Numbered from the stretch's first letter, positions 1 to 12,089 are shown. The stretch: DNA of 64,000 nucleotides from Pilaira anomala (GCA_025716855.1 JAIXMQ010000027.1:186001-250000), one strand, 5' to 3'. Notes: generated by a model not told the origin, from the sequence alone. Program-made: numbers and translations.

Positions 1-346
1 ATAATAAAGCTATTTTTGCTCAACTACAACAGGTTATTGTAAAGAATAAAATAGATCTGCATTCATGCATAATTACCCAACCACATAATAATAAGAAATA
101 AACCTGACTGAAACACCAGACAAAGTACTTGTTATGAATACCTCCTCAATTGTTTACATGACAATCAATTAAGCCATGTACTATCTTAACTACATAAAAC
201 TATAATCAATTGACATAAACTCTTGTTGGAATTATAGATAAACCAATTTCTATGAAAATGTGTTATACGTACCTTAACCAAGAACATTTAGGTAAAAATG
301 AGTATGTTTCATTCAGCCTGAAGCTCAAGTAGAAAATTTTAAATAA
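1..346. other. AT-rich intergenic stretch
   Basis: No open reading frame of useful length and no recognised motif on either strand. The stretch leads directly into the left boundary repeat of the element at 347-2390. Confidence 0.6.
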
Positions 347-1288
347 TGGTGTAACAAAAAAAGTGTAATATTTTGTCCTGACCGCACCAAGGCTTTTAAA
401 AGTTGGTGAGAGCTCACCAGAAAAAATCAAATTTTAACCGAATGTTTGTGACATTCGCAAAAAAAAACCCGCTCACAATAAATCTGGTGAGCCAAACCAA
501 ATCCCCGTTTTTTCACAATAAACATTGTCGAAGGTTTTTTCTCTGACAATATACCCCGTGAGGTCTAAAATCTTTGACAATATATCTTGTCAGAGAGATA
601 AAAAATGAATCGTCTTGACAATAAACATGGTTAAAAAATTAAAATCAGATTGCTTTCACAAAAGTATTTGCTTCATAATTTTTTTTTTTTATTATTATTA
701 TTTATTTAATATTAACGATATAACTATGGATAGACAGATTTTTTTTTTCATCATGGTTTATGTAACGATATAAGTAAAAATAGTATATGTAAACATGGCA
801 GTAACATAAGGTATTAACGACGGTTTGATTTTATTAAGAGTATTTTTTTAAAAAAAAAAGAGAGCTATTTACATATAAAATAAAAATACTCGATAGGTAT
901 ACTGAAAAAATGAACTTAAACTAATACATATAAGCTAAAAAGGCTGAACAATACAAGTAAACGAACTAAGCCACGGTACATTATTAACAAAAGGATAAAA
1001 AGAATAAAGGCAGAGTTATCAATTTAAAAGAAAAAAGAAAAAAAAACTACAAGATTATTATTTATCTTAAATAGTGGACTAATGTACCGCCTCTGCTGGT
1101 TGGCTTTTAAAAAAATATGTATTTGAATGGTATGGAAGTGTTTCTACAGCACCAACTATAACTATTTCATAATACCACAATATATCTTACTGATATTTAA
1201 TGTTATGGTTAAAAGCATGTAGCTGATAAAACTAAAGTAAAGTTAAGTATTTTTAATAAAATTAATTAGCTATTACAGATATATACAC

Positions 1289-1330
<42 letters not shown>

Positions 1331-2390
1331 TGGTGTAAAAAATAACATTGACTAAAGACTTAGTAAATAAAATGAGTTTTCTTTTTTTAAAAAAAAGCTA
1401 TCGTCGGATCGATCAAAAATGACCATGTAGATGGTGAGAACAGTTTTTTTATTCATTTCTCACGCTGTACCTCGCAGATGAAATTCTAAATTAAAAAATT
1501 TATGAACTTTCTCGTCAGGGCATGTTGAAAATGAAGTCGGGGAAAAGAGAAGTAAGTAAAATCATGGATGACTTTTATCCGGATTTATAAAAAGTATAAC
1601 AAGGCATGTCGTCACGTGAATAAGGTTTTTTATAACTTTTGCATGAAATACACCATTACATCAATTTTTTTTTCACATGGCATACAGGCAGGTTTTTTTC
1701 TCATACTACGCCACACAAACAGGTTTTTTTTTATTATAAATCATCTTTTTTTTATTTTGTTCTTTTCTTTCACTTTCTTCTTTTTATATATATTCCTTCC
1801 TTACTTCTCCACTTTTAATCTCTTCTTTTGCCACACTCCTTATCCAGAGAAGAGATTGTTCCAAGGAAAAAAAACCTGCATAAAACATATTGCTATCAAT
1901 AGTAAGTCTAATAATTTTATCAAAAAGTAAATGATTCATTTTGTCTAATAAATCTCAAATAGAAAATGATCCTTTTTCTTTCTTGTCCAAATTACAAGTG
2001 AAAAAGAACAAGTTACCTGTTTTTTTGTCAAAAAAAAACTGTAGTGTTTTGGTGGTTTAACGGCTAGTTGGATCAAATTTCATCCATGATTTTACCAGCA
2101 CATTGAAAATGAGTTTTTTCACCAGATTATTAGCAGCGCCTGTTGAAAACGGAAATTACTGCAAAACTTTTTGCGTAATTTCCCAAATCTGTTTTCATAA
2201 ACCAGATTCTTCGTCAAATCGATTTTTTAAAGCTTTTTCGACACTTTGTTTGTGAAAAACATCTAATCTCGCAGTTTTTCAAAAAATACAATATAAATTG
2301 TCAAAAAACGAAAAAAAAACCTCTCTCACCAACTTTTAAAAGCCTTGGTGTCTGGTGTAACAAAAAAAGTGTATATTTTGTCCTGACCGC
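347..2390. mobile_element. Inverted-repeat element flanked by 38-39 bp direct repeats, no transposase
   Basis: A 39 bp sequence at 347-385 recurs in the same orientation at 2353-2390 with a single base missing. Directly inside it, 386-412 (AAGGCTTTTAAAAG core) is the exact reverse complement of 2323-2349, a perfect 27 bp inverted pair. The internal DNA is AT-rich with no credible coding sequence; the 120-codon frame at 1568-1930 is a Phe/Ile-rich artefact. Near both ends the motif TTGACAATAT and variants recur (left copies around 520-640, right copy around 2290-2305), as subterminal repeats do in non-autonomous transposons. The flanking repeat is far longer than a normal target-site duplication, so it may belong to the element or to a duplicated host segment. 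The right direct repeat lies just upstream of the zinc-finger gene that starts at 2422. Confidence 0.6.
1292..1329. repeat. Poly-T tract, 38 nt
   Basis: An uninterrupted run of T inside the inverted-repeat element, followed by TGTGGTG. The same heptamer follows the 51 nt T tract that ends at 42428. Confidence 0.9.
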
Positions 2391-2421
2391 CGAGATTTTT
2401 GATTTCTCAGTTAAAATCAAA

Positions 2422-3004
2422 ATGTATTCTTGCGACCAGTGTGAAAAAACCTTTGTTGAAACATCAAAAAGACGCTTGCAAGTTTTCAACTTCCACCAAA
2501 AGGTAGCAGAGGTTACGTTAAATGGTGGTAATTATAGTAACTGTAACTGTTTAGCATTAAACTAATTGAATTAATTTAGTGGATTGTCAAATACATATGG
2601 ACGCCCAAACTATGTATACTTGTGCCATTTGTTCAAATAATTGCACAGGTTACCAAAGTATGCAGAAACACTTCAAAAGAGTACATACTCAATATGAATT
2701 AAAAAACACAAAAAGAAGAGCAGAAGAGTTCACGTTCTCTGAAGAATGCGCTGAAGTGTTGCTTTCTAAAAGAATCAAAAGTGGGTTATTAGCGGATGGC
2801 CTAGACACTGTCCACTCAAAGATAACTTTGAAAAATGATAACAACGAGTTCAATTTTTTTAGTCTGTTAAACAAAACATCTATGGGCGTGCTTAGAAATT
2901 TAGGCTTACTGAATAAATCAATTAGCTGCACAATCAAAGCCCATAAAGAAGAGAATCTGAAAAATGAAACTACCCTGTCATATTTGCATCATTTCTACTT
3001 ATAG
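2422..3004 (+). CDS. Small C2H2-type zinc-finger protein, two exons (proposed)
   Basis: Proposed exons 2422-2524 and 2580-3004, joined by a 55 nt GT-AG intron with a CTAAT branch-like site, give 175 residues. Exon 1 opens with a degenerate finger (YSCDQCEKTF, then a single late His). Exon 2 carries a classical one: YTCAICSNNC followed by HFKRVH, spacing C-x2-C then H-x4-H. The remainder is basic, then Leu/Asn-rich, with no recognised domain. A single classical finger beside a decayed one suggests a lineage-specific repeat-borne family rather than a conserved transcription factor. The start lies about 30 bp inside a transposon boundary repeat, so the promoter may come from the element. The alternative is that it is a relic. 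The splice junction was chosen only because it keeps the frame open. Confidence 0.45.
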
Positions 3005-3869
3005 AAACATAAGTAGATCAGGGATTAAAAACTAAACATTATAATAAAAACCTGTTATCTCCTGATAACAATATACATGTTTAACATTGTATATCATTAT
3101 CAATATCTTGAACCTAAAGGAAATCCTCTATATTTAAATGCAGATACAACTAACTTCAAATATGATTGCCGGTAGAATACCATGAGCAAATATTAAAACA
3201 TAAAATTGGGATTAAATAAAAATAAAAATAAAATAGATTCTCAATTTATATTAATAAATAGAATAAGAGATATTTACTGTTAATAGTCTCAATACAGGAT
3301 TAGCTACCTTGTGTTGGGATAAGAACGACTATTACCAGCAAAGATACATTATTCATCTATTAATAATAAAGTGATATTATACTACCCGTATAAAAAATAA
3401 GAATAAAAAGAATAACGCTGTTGGAGTAACAAATGTCCCAACAATTGTCAATTCGATCCCAAAAACGGGAAAACATAATTCAATCCAAGTAAAACAATAG
3501 GATTGACCGGGTCGTACAATAAAAAATAGTTCTTTGACAATTAAAGTAAAAGCATTTACAATGAAATCTGTAGCAATAGATCCCAGATCGATAATTAACC
3601 CTGTAATATAATTACAAGGTACAATTGATCAGGGACATAGATTGTTATCCAGTCGGACAGACAGGATCCAAGATTATTAAGGTCAATTCTAAAGAGTAGA
3701 ACGTTTATATTCAAAAGCAGAGGAATTGGGTATAGATTCATTTAAACCCATCAAAAGATGATCCTTTTCAAACACAATCATCAAGATATTCAGGATATTC
3801 AGGATATATAAAGATGATTATTATTTTAGTTTAGAAGAGTCCTTTTTAGTTTTATTTTATAAATAAAAA
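3005..3869. other. Intergenic DNA with weak LTR-like character
   Basis: No gene seen. The stretch from about 3419 starts with TGTTGG facing CCCAACA within 30 bp, and later has a TATATAAAG box (about 3807-3820) and an AATAAA signal (about 3861-3868). That order resembles a solo LTR, but I could not find a matching second copy or a target duplication, so this is only a suggestion. Confidence 0.3.
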
Positions 3870-4079
3870 TTACCTAAGTCTTTTCTCATTAAGCCGTATT
3901 GTCCACATACCCTACCAATTCCTTTTAACCCATCAGAACTTAATCTCAGCAAGTTCCCTTTATTTGAAAAGAAACTTGGAGCTTACGTTGCTATTACTGA
4001 AGACATTGAAACTAGAATTAACTCTGATTTATCCGACTTCAATCTTGCTGCAAATTTGTTTGATGGCTGCTTGAATTAG
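3870..4079 (+). pseudogene. Orphan coding remnant (about 69 codons)
   Basis: This frame reads through 69 sense codons and ends at TAG 4077-4079. It has no ATG at its left edge; the codon just upstream is a stop. The composition is protein-like (for example PFNPSELNLSKFPLFEKKL, then EDIETRIN), unlike the surrounding low-complexity sequence. It could be a last exon whose upstream exons are lost, or a fragment of a mobile-element protein, sitting immediately after the LTR-like stretch. I do not recognise the family. Confidence 0.3.
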
Positions 4080-4865
4080 CGAATATTTCTTGATTAACCA
4101 GGAAAGTTTGATTCTAAAATTATAGTTTTCTAATAGCTGAGAGCTGTTGAGTTCTAAATAAATGGAGATCAAACCAGTGGGTACCTGAAAGGTCTAATGG
4201 ATAAGAATATGAGGATATTCCTCATGTCAATTCAATTGACTTATCCAATAACCTCTTCACATACATATTTAATTGGACAGGAAAATAGATGTACGGGTAA
4301 TTATGTATTGGCGAATCTAAATATAATGATAACCCAGAAGATAGAAGTCTTCTTTACGTGCTGTCATAAATCAACGAATCTAGTTATTTATCCGTGATTA
4401 AATAATTCATGGCATGAATTGTTGCTGCTACATAATGTATATGTACAACATATTTGTAAATAATACATAGAACCTTCTTATCTGTTCTATAATCAGTTTC
4501 TGAGATTATAATGCACAGTATTTAAAACTTAGGATCTTTATGTTGATATACTCGTTTTTTCCAGCAGGCATTACTCCTTTTTGAATCACATCGTTCGTTT
4601 GGCAGATATAGAACTATTTTTTATGATTCCGTACAGTTAATGTAGCTCATATATTATTTTAGTCTAAATTATACTCGTATATTGTAGCATTACATTGAAT
4701 GTACTTTACAAATCTCTGATATCGTTTGCCGAAGTATTACTCTGTTAACATTTGTTACTTTTTTTTTCAACTCAGCATATTTTTTTGTTTATGAAGTCAT
4801 AAAAAAAGGAGGGGGTTTTTTTTGTACTCTTACTGAGGAGTGTTACCAAAATAAAATAACAGACC
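4080..4865. other. Intergenic region upstream of the GH36 gene
   Basis: No coding sequence supported; the 66-codon frame at 4197-4397 has unremarkable composition. The last 100 bp before the ATG at 4866 contain T-rich stretches and GGAGGGGG, and presumably hold the promoter. Confidence 0.4.
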
Positions 4866-7460
4866 ATGACTAAAGACCAATCATTGATACTGTACCCAGA
4901 GCTATATTCGAAATTGATTATCAAGCAAAATAAGAAGCTTGTTTTTTGTTGTCAGACTAACCAGGATTACACTATTGAACTATGGTCTAATTTAACATTG
5001 CAAAAAAACTGGTTCGCTTTTCCCTTCACAAAATTGAATGATTACCAACTAGAAATCTCTACTGACAATTTAGAGCCTGGGCACTACGAATTCACACTTC
5101 GCTTTAAAAGGGAGAACGAGCCTTGGTCATGGTACGGGCACCACAACGAAAACGGCCAAGTGCACATCGTACCTTCATTTTCAGTTACGACGCCAATTAT
5201 GCCGCAGTTTGATTTGATAGCGGAAGAGCTAGTGGTACCTGTAAACTTATGGCATTTTAAAGCGACATCGACTTCTCCAAACCGCTCTTTCTCTCTTGGA
5301 AAAATAAAAGAGGATGCTTATGTTGCTTGTATCAAAAAAGGGTAAATGTGTCTATATTTGTTCAAATGTCATTATTAATCATAACATTAGGTCATGTTGG
5401 TTGACCCCAATTGGTGGTCTAACGGAATTTAAACATGATGCAAATCAACAATGGCATTTTTTATTGTACAAGGAACAAGGTCATCTTCATCTATGGTTAC
5501 CCATAGGACACAAAACAGACACTTGGTTGTCACCTGGACATGATAATACGATTGATTTTTATTATAATCAAAGTAAAGATAGTGAAGCTCATTTATTGGT
5601 TGCATCGACTGCATCTGAAGACTTTTGTCTGTTAGTTGAAACTGCTTTAAATTATTACACACATGTTATAAAAAAAGAGAATACTGATTTGAAGTATGAA
5701 AATCAAACAATGGTACAAAATTTAGGCTATTGTACTTGGAATGCCTTTGGAAAAGCGATCGATAAAGAAAAATTGTTTGAATCTTTAGATAGCTTGCAAT
5801 CAAACAATATACCTGTCAAATACATAATTATAGATGATGGGTGGCAAGAAATAAAAAATGAAAGAATATCTTCGATGGACGCTTGCAAAAAAAAGTTTCC
5901 TGGTGGACTAAAAGAGACCGCATTTCAAATCAAATCGAAATATCCATCTATTGAATCAGTTGGTGTTTGGCATGTAATTATGGAAACACCGATGTAAATT
6001 TTTGGTTTGTGGTACTAACACAAGTGTACACATAGACATTATGGGGATACTGGAATGGTATAGACGAAACTTTTGGAAAAGATTACAAATATTATTCAGT
6101 CATAGACAACAAAAATAATGAAATTGGTCTTATTGGCGATCCTAAAAAGTTTTATTATGATTTCTATAGTTTTTTAAGTGATGCGGGTATCGATTTTGTC
6201 AAAGTAGACAATCAAGGGAGCTTCCAAGATCTCATGATAAAAGACAAATTATCCGTATGGGATTCCTATCGACATGCCATGATAGAAAATGCAGAGATAT
6301 TTTTACAGGGCAATGTCATACACAGCATGGCACTCACGTCACATATTTTATTAAACCCAATTCTGTCACAAAAGCATAAATCAATTTTTCGGTACTTGCT
6401 TAATTTTTTATTTATAAAATCTTTTGGGGCTATTGTACTCACAACTGGTTGTATCTTAAAAATAGAAACAGTGATGATTTTTTTCCCAATGAAGAAAAGA
6501 GTCATGCATGGCATATTTATGCAAATGCCATAAATGCTTTATGGAAAAACCCAGCGCTGGTTGGTGATTGGGATATGTTTCAGTCTTACCATCCATTTGC
6601 TGAGTTTCACGCGACAAGGTACAACACACAGACGTACGCTAAAAAAATTATATTCTTCTTTTCATTAACCATATACATATAGTCGAGCCATTTCTGGAGG
6701 CCCTGTTTATATTACAGATGTACCAAATGAGCATAATACTCAACTTTTACATAAGTTAATTGGGCAAACGAGAAAATATGGGTACACCATTCTTATATCT
6801 CAGCAATCACCGTATCCAACCTTTGACACGGTTTTTGGAAATCCAATGGAACATGAAAATATTCTTGGTTTGTGCAACTTACATCGTGAGAAGCAGAATG
6901 GACTTGAATACGGTGTGTGTGGATTTTGGAACTCTGGTCCTCATGATCGCTTAGGCGTTGTCGCCTGTAATAACTGGAAAGAATTTTCCAAAACTCAGGT
7001 CATAGCATATGTGGTGAGCGGGTCTCAAAGGGGTAAACTGCATTTTTTAAATTGGGATGAGCAGGGCTTACCCAATAAAAATAAATCTGGTATAAAGTCA
7101 TGTGTAATGAGTGTACGTGTGAAAGGGTTGGAATCATGCTTGGTATCTATCAGTGCAATACGCTCATTAGGTGACGTTTCTGTTGCTTGTTTAGGACTGA
7201 TTGACAAGTTCAATGGGATTGCTTCTATTTTACAAACAAGCCTGGGTCAGCATTATGAAGCACACCTAACACACAGAAGTAGTAGATGTGCATTTTGGAT
7301 TAACACCAAACCAGCTAAGATTCTTTTAGACGATCAAATATTAAAACCAAGCATTGTTTGGAATTGGGATAGCAATACAGGATTGCTACAACTGGATATG
7401 ATGGCGGTACCTTTAAATATAATGACTGATGATGCATTCTGTATAAAGATATACATGTAA
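4866..7460 (+). CDS. GH36 raffinose synthase/Sip1-like alpha-galactosidase
   Basis: Exons 4866-5341, 5391-5973, 6036-6391, 6466-6618 and 6683-7460 give 781 residues, normal for raffinose-synthase/seed-imbibition-type GH36 proteins. All four introns are GT-AG, 49-74 nt. The N-terminal half is the beta-sandwich region. The TIM barrel starts near GYCTWNAFG (about residue 275) and YIIIDDGWQ (about 300), followed by GVWHTLWGYWNG, rebuilt exactly across intron 2. FVKVDNQG (about 405) carries the expected catalytic Asp nucleophile, RNSDDFF spans intron 3, and GDWDMFQ (about 505) carries the acid/base Asp. SRAISGGPVYITDVP follows across intron 4. The family acts on alpha-1,6-galactosides such as raffinose or melibiose-type sugars. 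No signal peptide is seen, so an intracellular enzyme is likely. Hydrolase and galactosyltransferase activity cannot be told apart from sequence. Confidence 0.9.
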
Positions 7461-7779
7461 TTAACAGAATATGTGCAACTCCAAGCCAACAGGATATACT
7501 TTTTTTTTTTTTTTTGATTTACAAACTTTTTACTTGACGACTCCATATTTAATTAAAGTTTTTTTTTTCATTTTAAATATCAAAAATTTTACATGTTTTA
7601 TTATTTGTTCCAACTGATAGTCAATTTTTGAAACAAGTTGAAGGGCTGAACCCCGCGCTGTCCTGAATTTTTTTTAGAGCCGTACCATCAGGCTTGCAAA
7701 AAGATTGATTTAGACAAAAATTAAGAAAATATTGCTCAGCCTGTACAACTATTATCACTTATGTCTTTTTCAACTATAT

Positions 7780-7781
<2 letters not shown>

Positions 7782-7824
<43 letters not shown>
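7782..7824. repeat. Poly-T tract, 43 nt
   Basis: Uninterrupted T run in the gene-poor region downstream of the GH36 gene. Confidence 0.9.
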
Positions 7825-7825
<1 letters not shown>

Positions 7826-10673
7826 TAGTACCCCAAGAATTCATCTTAAAAAATCGACTAAAAAAAATTCAATCAAGGTAGGTTTTTTCTCTTGATTTTA
7901 TTTTTTAAATAAATTTAGAAATTATTGTGGCATATACCTTGAAAATGTTTGTTCAAAATCGATTCTTGATTACTGATACCGTAGAGTGTTGCAAATAAGC
8001 TATAACATCTTCGACTTCTATCTGCCTTGATATATAGTATTTTAGAAGCTTCAGTCTCCCAAGTCAGCAACATCCTTTAAAAGATCAAGCTCTGTTAAGA
8101 GCATAACCAGACAAACTAAGCTGACCAATTACACATATGATCTTGTAACTGATCCGAGGTAACAGAGGAAAAAACCTTCCGCCATAAACTTTATTATTTA
8201 GGAGGAAGCATGATGAGGAGAAGCTACAATTTTCTTCTACAAATGATTTATTTACTTTAGGTATTATTTATTAGGACATAGAACTACATGATGTTTACAC
8301 AGTTACATATATATGTGTAATAAATGTTCATAAAAAAATGGGCTGAGGTCGTTTTCAAAAGAAGAATTTTTTTGATAACCAATAAGCGCTATATGATATC
8401 TTTATATTGATGTGGTCACGCTAATAATAAAAGAGTGGTATAAGGTATGCACTGCAGTATAGTGGCATTATAATATTTTGATATCTTTTATCTTTATAGA
8501 TTTCTTTTGTTCAATTTAAAAGAAATGCTTGATGTTTCTTTCATTAGCCTTTTCATTCTTATATAGTATACAATGAAATGGCTTGAGCCTGACTAGCCTC
8601 CGTTACTAAGGTCTATTATAATACTATTTATTTAGTACAATTATAAAGAAGGTAGAGGTATAAGTGCATCATACGGGCGAGATTGTGGTTATGTGCTATC
8701 GCCAATCGATTATATTTGCGGGTATAATACACTCCTTTTATTTAGAGGAAAGAACCACCTAATCCACCCCTAAAAGTAATGCTATTCTTTTCAATTCATA
8801 CTCCATAGATTTTGATTTTTTTTTCTTCAAAGCGATCTTTCGAATGATTATTTTTCTAACCTTCATTATCAATTGTCTTTTTTAATCACATTGACGACCT
8901 TCCTTACAATACAAAAGTGTAGTAGGTAAAAAGAAACACCTCGACTTTTTAGATTGCATTTCTGGTTAATAAAATCCCTAAAACCTATCATTGCTCTATA
9001 GTCAACAACTGCCTAATTAAGCTTTATCGACCTTTTCAACCCACATAAAAAATATTAACATTAATGAAAAATGTTAACATTAACATTTGGTATTAACTTT
9101 AAATCCCAGCACTAACATTTTTTGTACTTTTTTTTTACTAGATTGATAATGATGTTTTCGAATATATATATATATATTATTGGCTTCCAGGATCGGTTTG
9201 AAATGACCGTCTTTTATTTGCTAGTGCTGGTAGTATCTCTACGTTCAAATAATAGATTTAGTAAAGAATTGATAACATTTTTACTTGAACTAATATCAAA
9301 AGACGATATACGGCTTTTAAGCAACAAGTAGTAGCTAGTATCAATTGTAGAAAAGCACATTAGCACAATAGGCTTCGCAACTTCTTATACATGTATTTGA
9401 CATAGGTTAATTTTCATCTTTTTTTTTCCCAAAAAGTGCATAAAAATATTTATTTATTTATTAGCAAAAATCATATGGTCAAAAAATTAGGTCATCTTGA
9501 CATAAAAAAAAAATACATAAAAGCTGCTTTTGGCAAGAGAAGCTTTTCTTCCTTTTTCTTTTCTCTCTTTACTCTTTGATCTTATCTCTTATTGATTCTC
9601 TCTTGCCGGCCTTCATCTACTTAATACATATAAAAAAAAATCTAACACTTTTTTTTTTTTTGTATTATAGTATGTATTAATGTTATTTGTCTTTTTTATA
9701 TATATGGTACGTATAAAAGTATAAAACAAATATAAAAAGTACTTTTATCTAACTCTATTATTATACCAGTTTTTTTTTTTTTCTAGTTACAGGTTCGTGG
9801 GTGCTCTGGTGATGGTTTTTTCTCTTTTGTAGTGGACTGGATTTTAGGTATATAAATTTAACATATTGATTATATAGTGTTTATATTGGCTCCTAATTAA
9901 TATGGCTCTTTTTAGGATTACGTGTGGATGTTGTGGGTGTGGATTAAAGGTAATGCTTATATTTAATTCTAATACATATCCCATTTACTCACTCATATTA
10001 AAATATAGGTAATATTTTTCTCTTTTTCTTTTAAGATGAGGCTGGTAAGAGCTTGGCCCAGAGAGGTTTTTCAATCAAGTGGTATAATCATTTGAGTCGG
10101 TGTTTCTCTATCAAAGGTGTTTGGTTTGCTTCATGTTCTCTTTCTCTTATGGCTTCTTTCTCGTGACTCTCTTTCTCTTCTGGTTGGTCTTTTTCAAGGA
10201 TGTGAAGGAATACACTTGTACTTTTCTCTTAATAAATTACCTTTTAAACGTGTTGCTATTTACTTTAATAAAAAAGAATAATCCTTTGATTATAACATAA
10301 AATAATAAAATGACTTCTTAGTGGTAAATGAAAGCCTTGTTTTATTCTTTCTTGGCAGTAAACTAATATTACATTACGCTTTAAAATAATTTCAGTAAGT
10401 CATTTTTTTTTTAGTCGAACACAATCATTAAACCTGTGTTGACAGGTTATAGCTTTATAAAAATTTTTTGTGACACGGTTGGTAAAAAAAAAAAGACTTG
10501 TTACACGACATGAAAAAAAAATATGCAAAATATGCAACTGCGCTCAATAATAAAAAAGGAAAGCTCTAGAATCATTATGTCTACACGAAATCATAGAGAT
10601 TTAAGCATAAGTATCAATTTATGACTTTTATAATATATATATATTAAGTGTAAACATATAGTTTTGAAAAGTT

Positions 10674-10676
<3 letters not shown>

Positions 10677-10703
<27 letters not shown>
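10677..10703. repeat. Poly-T tract, 27 nt
   Basis: Uninterrupted T run preceded by GTTTCC. Confidence 0.9.
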
Positions 10704-10704
<1 letters not shown>

Positions 10705-11280
10705 GATTCAGTTATCATGACTCAAATAGTAATATTAGTCTGTTTACTGTCAACACAGCGCCAAAGGGAGTAATGACGTTAAATATTTTTGTTGATGTTT
10801 CAAAAAAAAAATTGTTGGTTTTTCAAAAAAAAACATGGGATAAAAGTTAAGAGAAATATTGAAGGAGCATACATACATTACTCCCTAGCTTGACATGAAT
10901 TATGGTTAACGTGAAGCTACTTCTTAGCATAATTATATCAGTCTTTTTTTCAAAAGGATTAGAAATTGTTTGCTTTTTCAGTTGACTTGATTGAAAGTAA
11001 AAGATCGACAATCATGTGGATTTTTTTTTAATTCCGGTAAAAAAACTTGTTATAGTTTCTTATAGCAAGAAAAAATGAATGTGACCAATAGTTTATGACT
11101 CTAATCCTTTTCTGTGAAGAGATAACTACATCTCAGAATAGGGGGTATTCATGTTGTAGCACTTAGTAATTGATACAATTTAATAATTTAAGTTTATTTT
11201 CCCTTTAAAAATCAAAAATAGAAAATAGAAAAAAAATGTGGCAAGTTTTAAGATACCACAAAACAACGACGTTGAAAGAA

Positions 11281-11389
11281 GAACAACAACTAAAACAACA
11301 ACAGCAACAGAAGCAACAGCAGCAACAACAGCAACAGCAGCAACAGCAGCAACAGCAGCAACAGCAGCAACAGCAATAACAACAACAAT
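11281..11389. repeat. CAA/CAG trinucleotide repeat
   Basis: Interrupted (CAACAG)n and (CAA)n trinucleotides. On the minus strand this is TTG/CTG, lying directly downstream of the stop codon of the acidic-protein gene, so it would fall in that gene's 3' UTR. The plus-strand 180-codon Thr/Ala/Ser frame at 11238-11780 is a by-product of this repeat plus the antisense of the acidic tail. Confidence 0.85.
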
Positions 11390-11395
11390 CTTTTT

Positions 11396-12089
11396 TTACA
11401 AACCAAGCTCATTTTGCAAGCCTTCGAGAAAGCTTGCAGCATGTTCTAATACTTCTGGGCCGGCTTCTTCATCTTCTTCGTCATCATCTTCTTCATCTTC
11501 TTCTTCATCTTCTTCTTCATCTTCTTCATCTTCATCTTCTTCATCATTATCTTCACTCTCTTCCTCCTCACTCTCTTCTTCACTGCTTAGTTCTTCAGTG
11601 TTATCTTCTGAAACAAATGCATCTAATTGTACAATATATATATTGATTAATACTATTTGTATTTACATGGCCCTATTGTACTATTTGAATATTACCAAGA
11701 ATTTGAACTTCTGCTTCTTCATTTATGTTATAGGGTATGAATACAATTTCATCTACGATAAGACCATTATCATCTGTTGAAATGATATCAATATCCATCA
11801 AATCGTCTTCCATGCTATCATCATTTACGCTAACAACGTCCACTTCCATGGGATCATTATTGTCTTGCATATTTTTGTAATAATCCTCAGTTAAATCTTC
11901 TACTTCCGTCATAACGATATCCTCGTCATAATTGATCTCAAGGATACAATCATCCAAACCGTTGGCTAATTCCATAAAAATATCACCATCATCGTCAGCT
12001 TCTAAAGGTGGCTGCTGTGGGTTATTCCATAAATTGGCAAGAACCATTCTGTCATATTCAGTGGGATATAAAAAATCGTTTGATTGCAT
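11396..12089 (-). CDS. Acidic protein of unknown function, two exons
   Basis: Minus-strand exons 12089-11696 and 11622-11396, with a 73 nt GT-AG intron, encode 206 residues. The first 130 residues are Asp/Glu/Asn-rich with PMEVDVV, MEDDLMDID and ILEINYDED motifs. Exon 2 continues with a Glu/Asp/Ser tract of roughly 50 acidic positions, ending in an amphipathic segment (EHAASFLEGLQNELGL). The acidic run is on the minus strand; the Ser-rich plus-strand frame is its shadow. There is no signal peptide or membrane segment. Such tails occur in nuclear chaperones, nucleolar proteins and transcription regulators, but I recognise no family. The CAA/CAG repeat follows the stop codon at once. Confidence 0.6.

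Larger units (their letters stand above)
7461..11280. other. 3.8 kb gene-poor region with poly-T tracts
   Basis: No convincing protein-coding gene on either strand. Frames at 9122-9331 and 10100-10300 are short and rich in Phe/Leu/Ile. Around 9790-10080 short GT-richer blocks alternate with AT-rich blocks bounded by GT...TTTTTAG, TATAG or TTTAAG, as in a spliced non-coding transcript. A pyrimidine-rich stretch (about 9530-9600) precedes it. This is reported as a hypothesis in the findings. Confidence 0.4.

Noticed and set aside
11238..11780. 180-codon Thr/Ala/Ser frame on the plus strand
   Set aside because: Combination of the CAA/CAG repeat and the antisense of the acidic-protein exon on the minus strand, which splices into a sensible protein.
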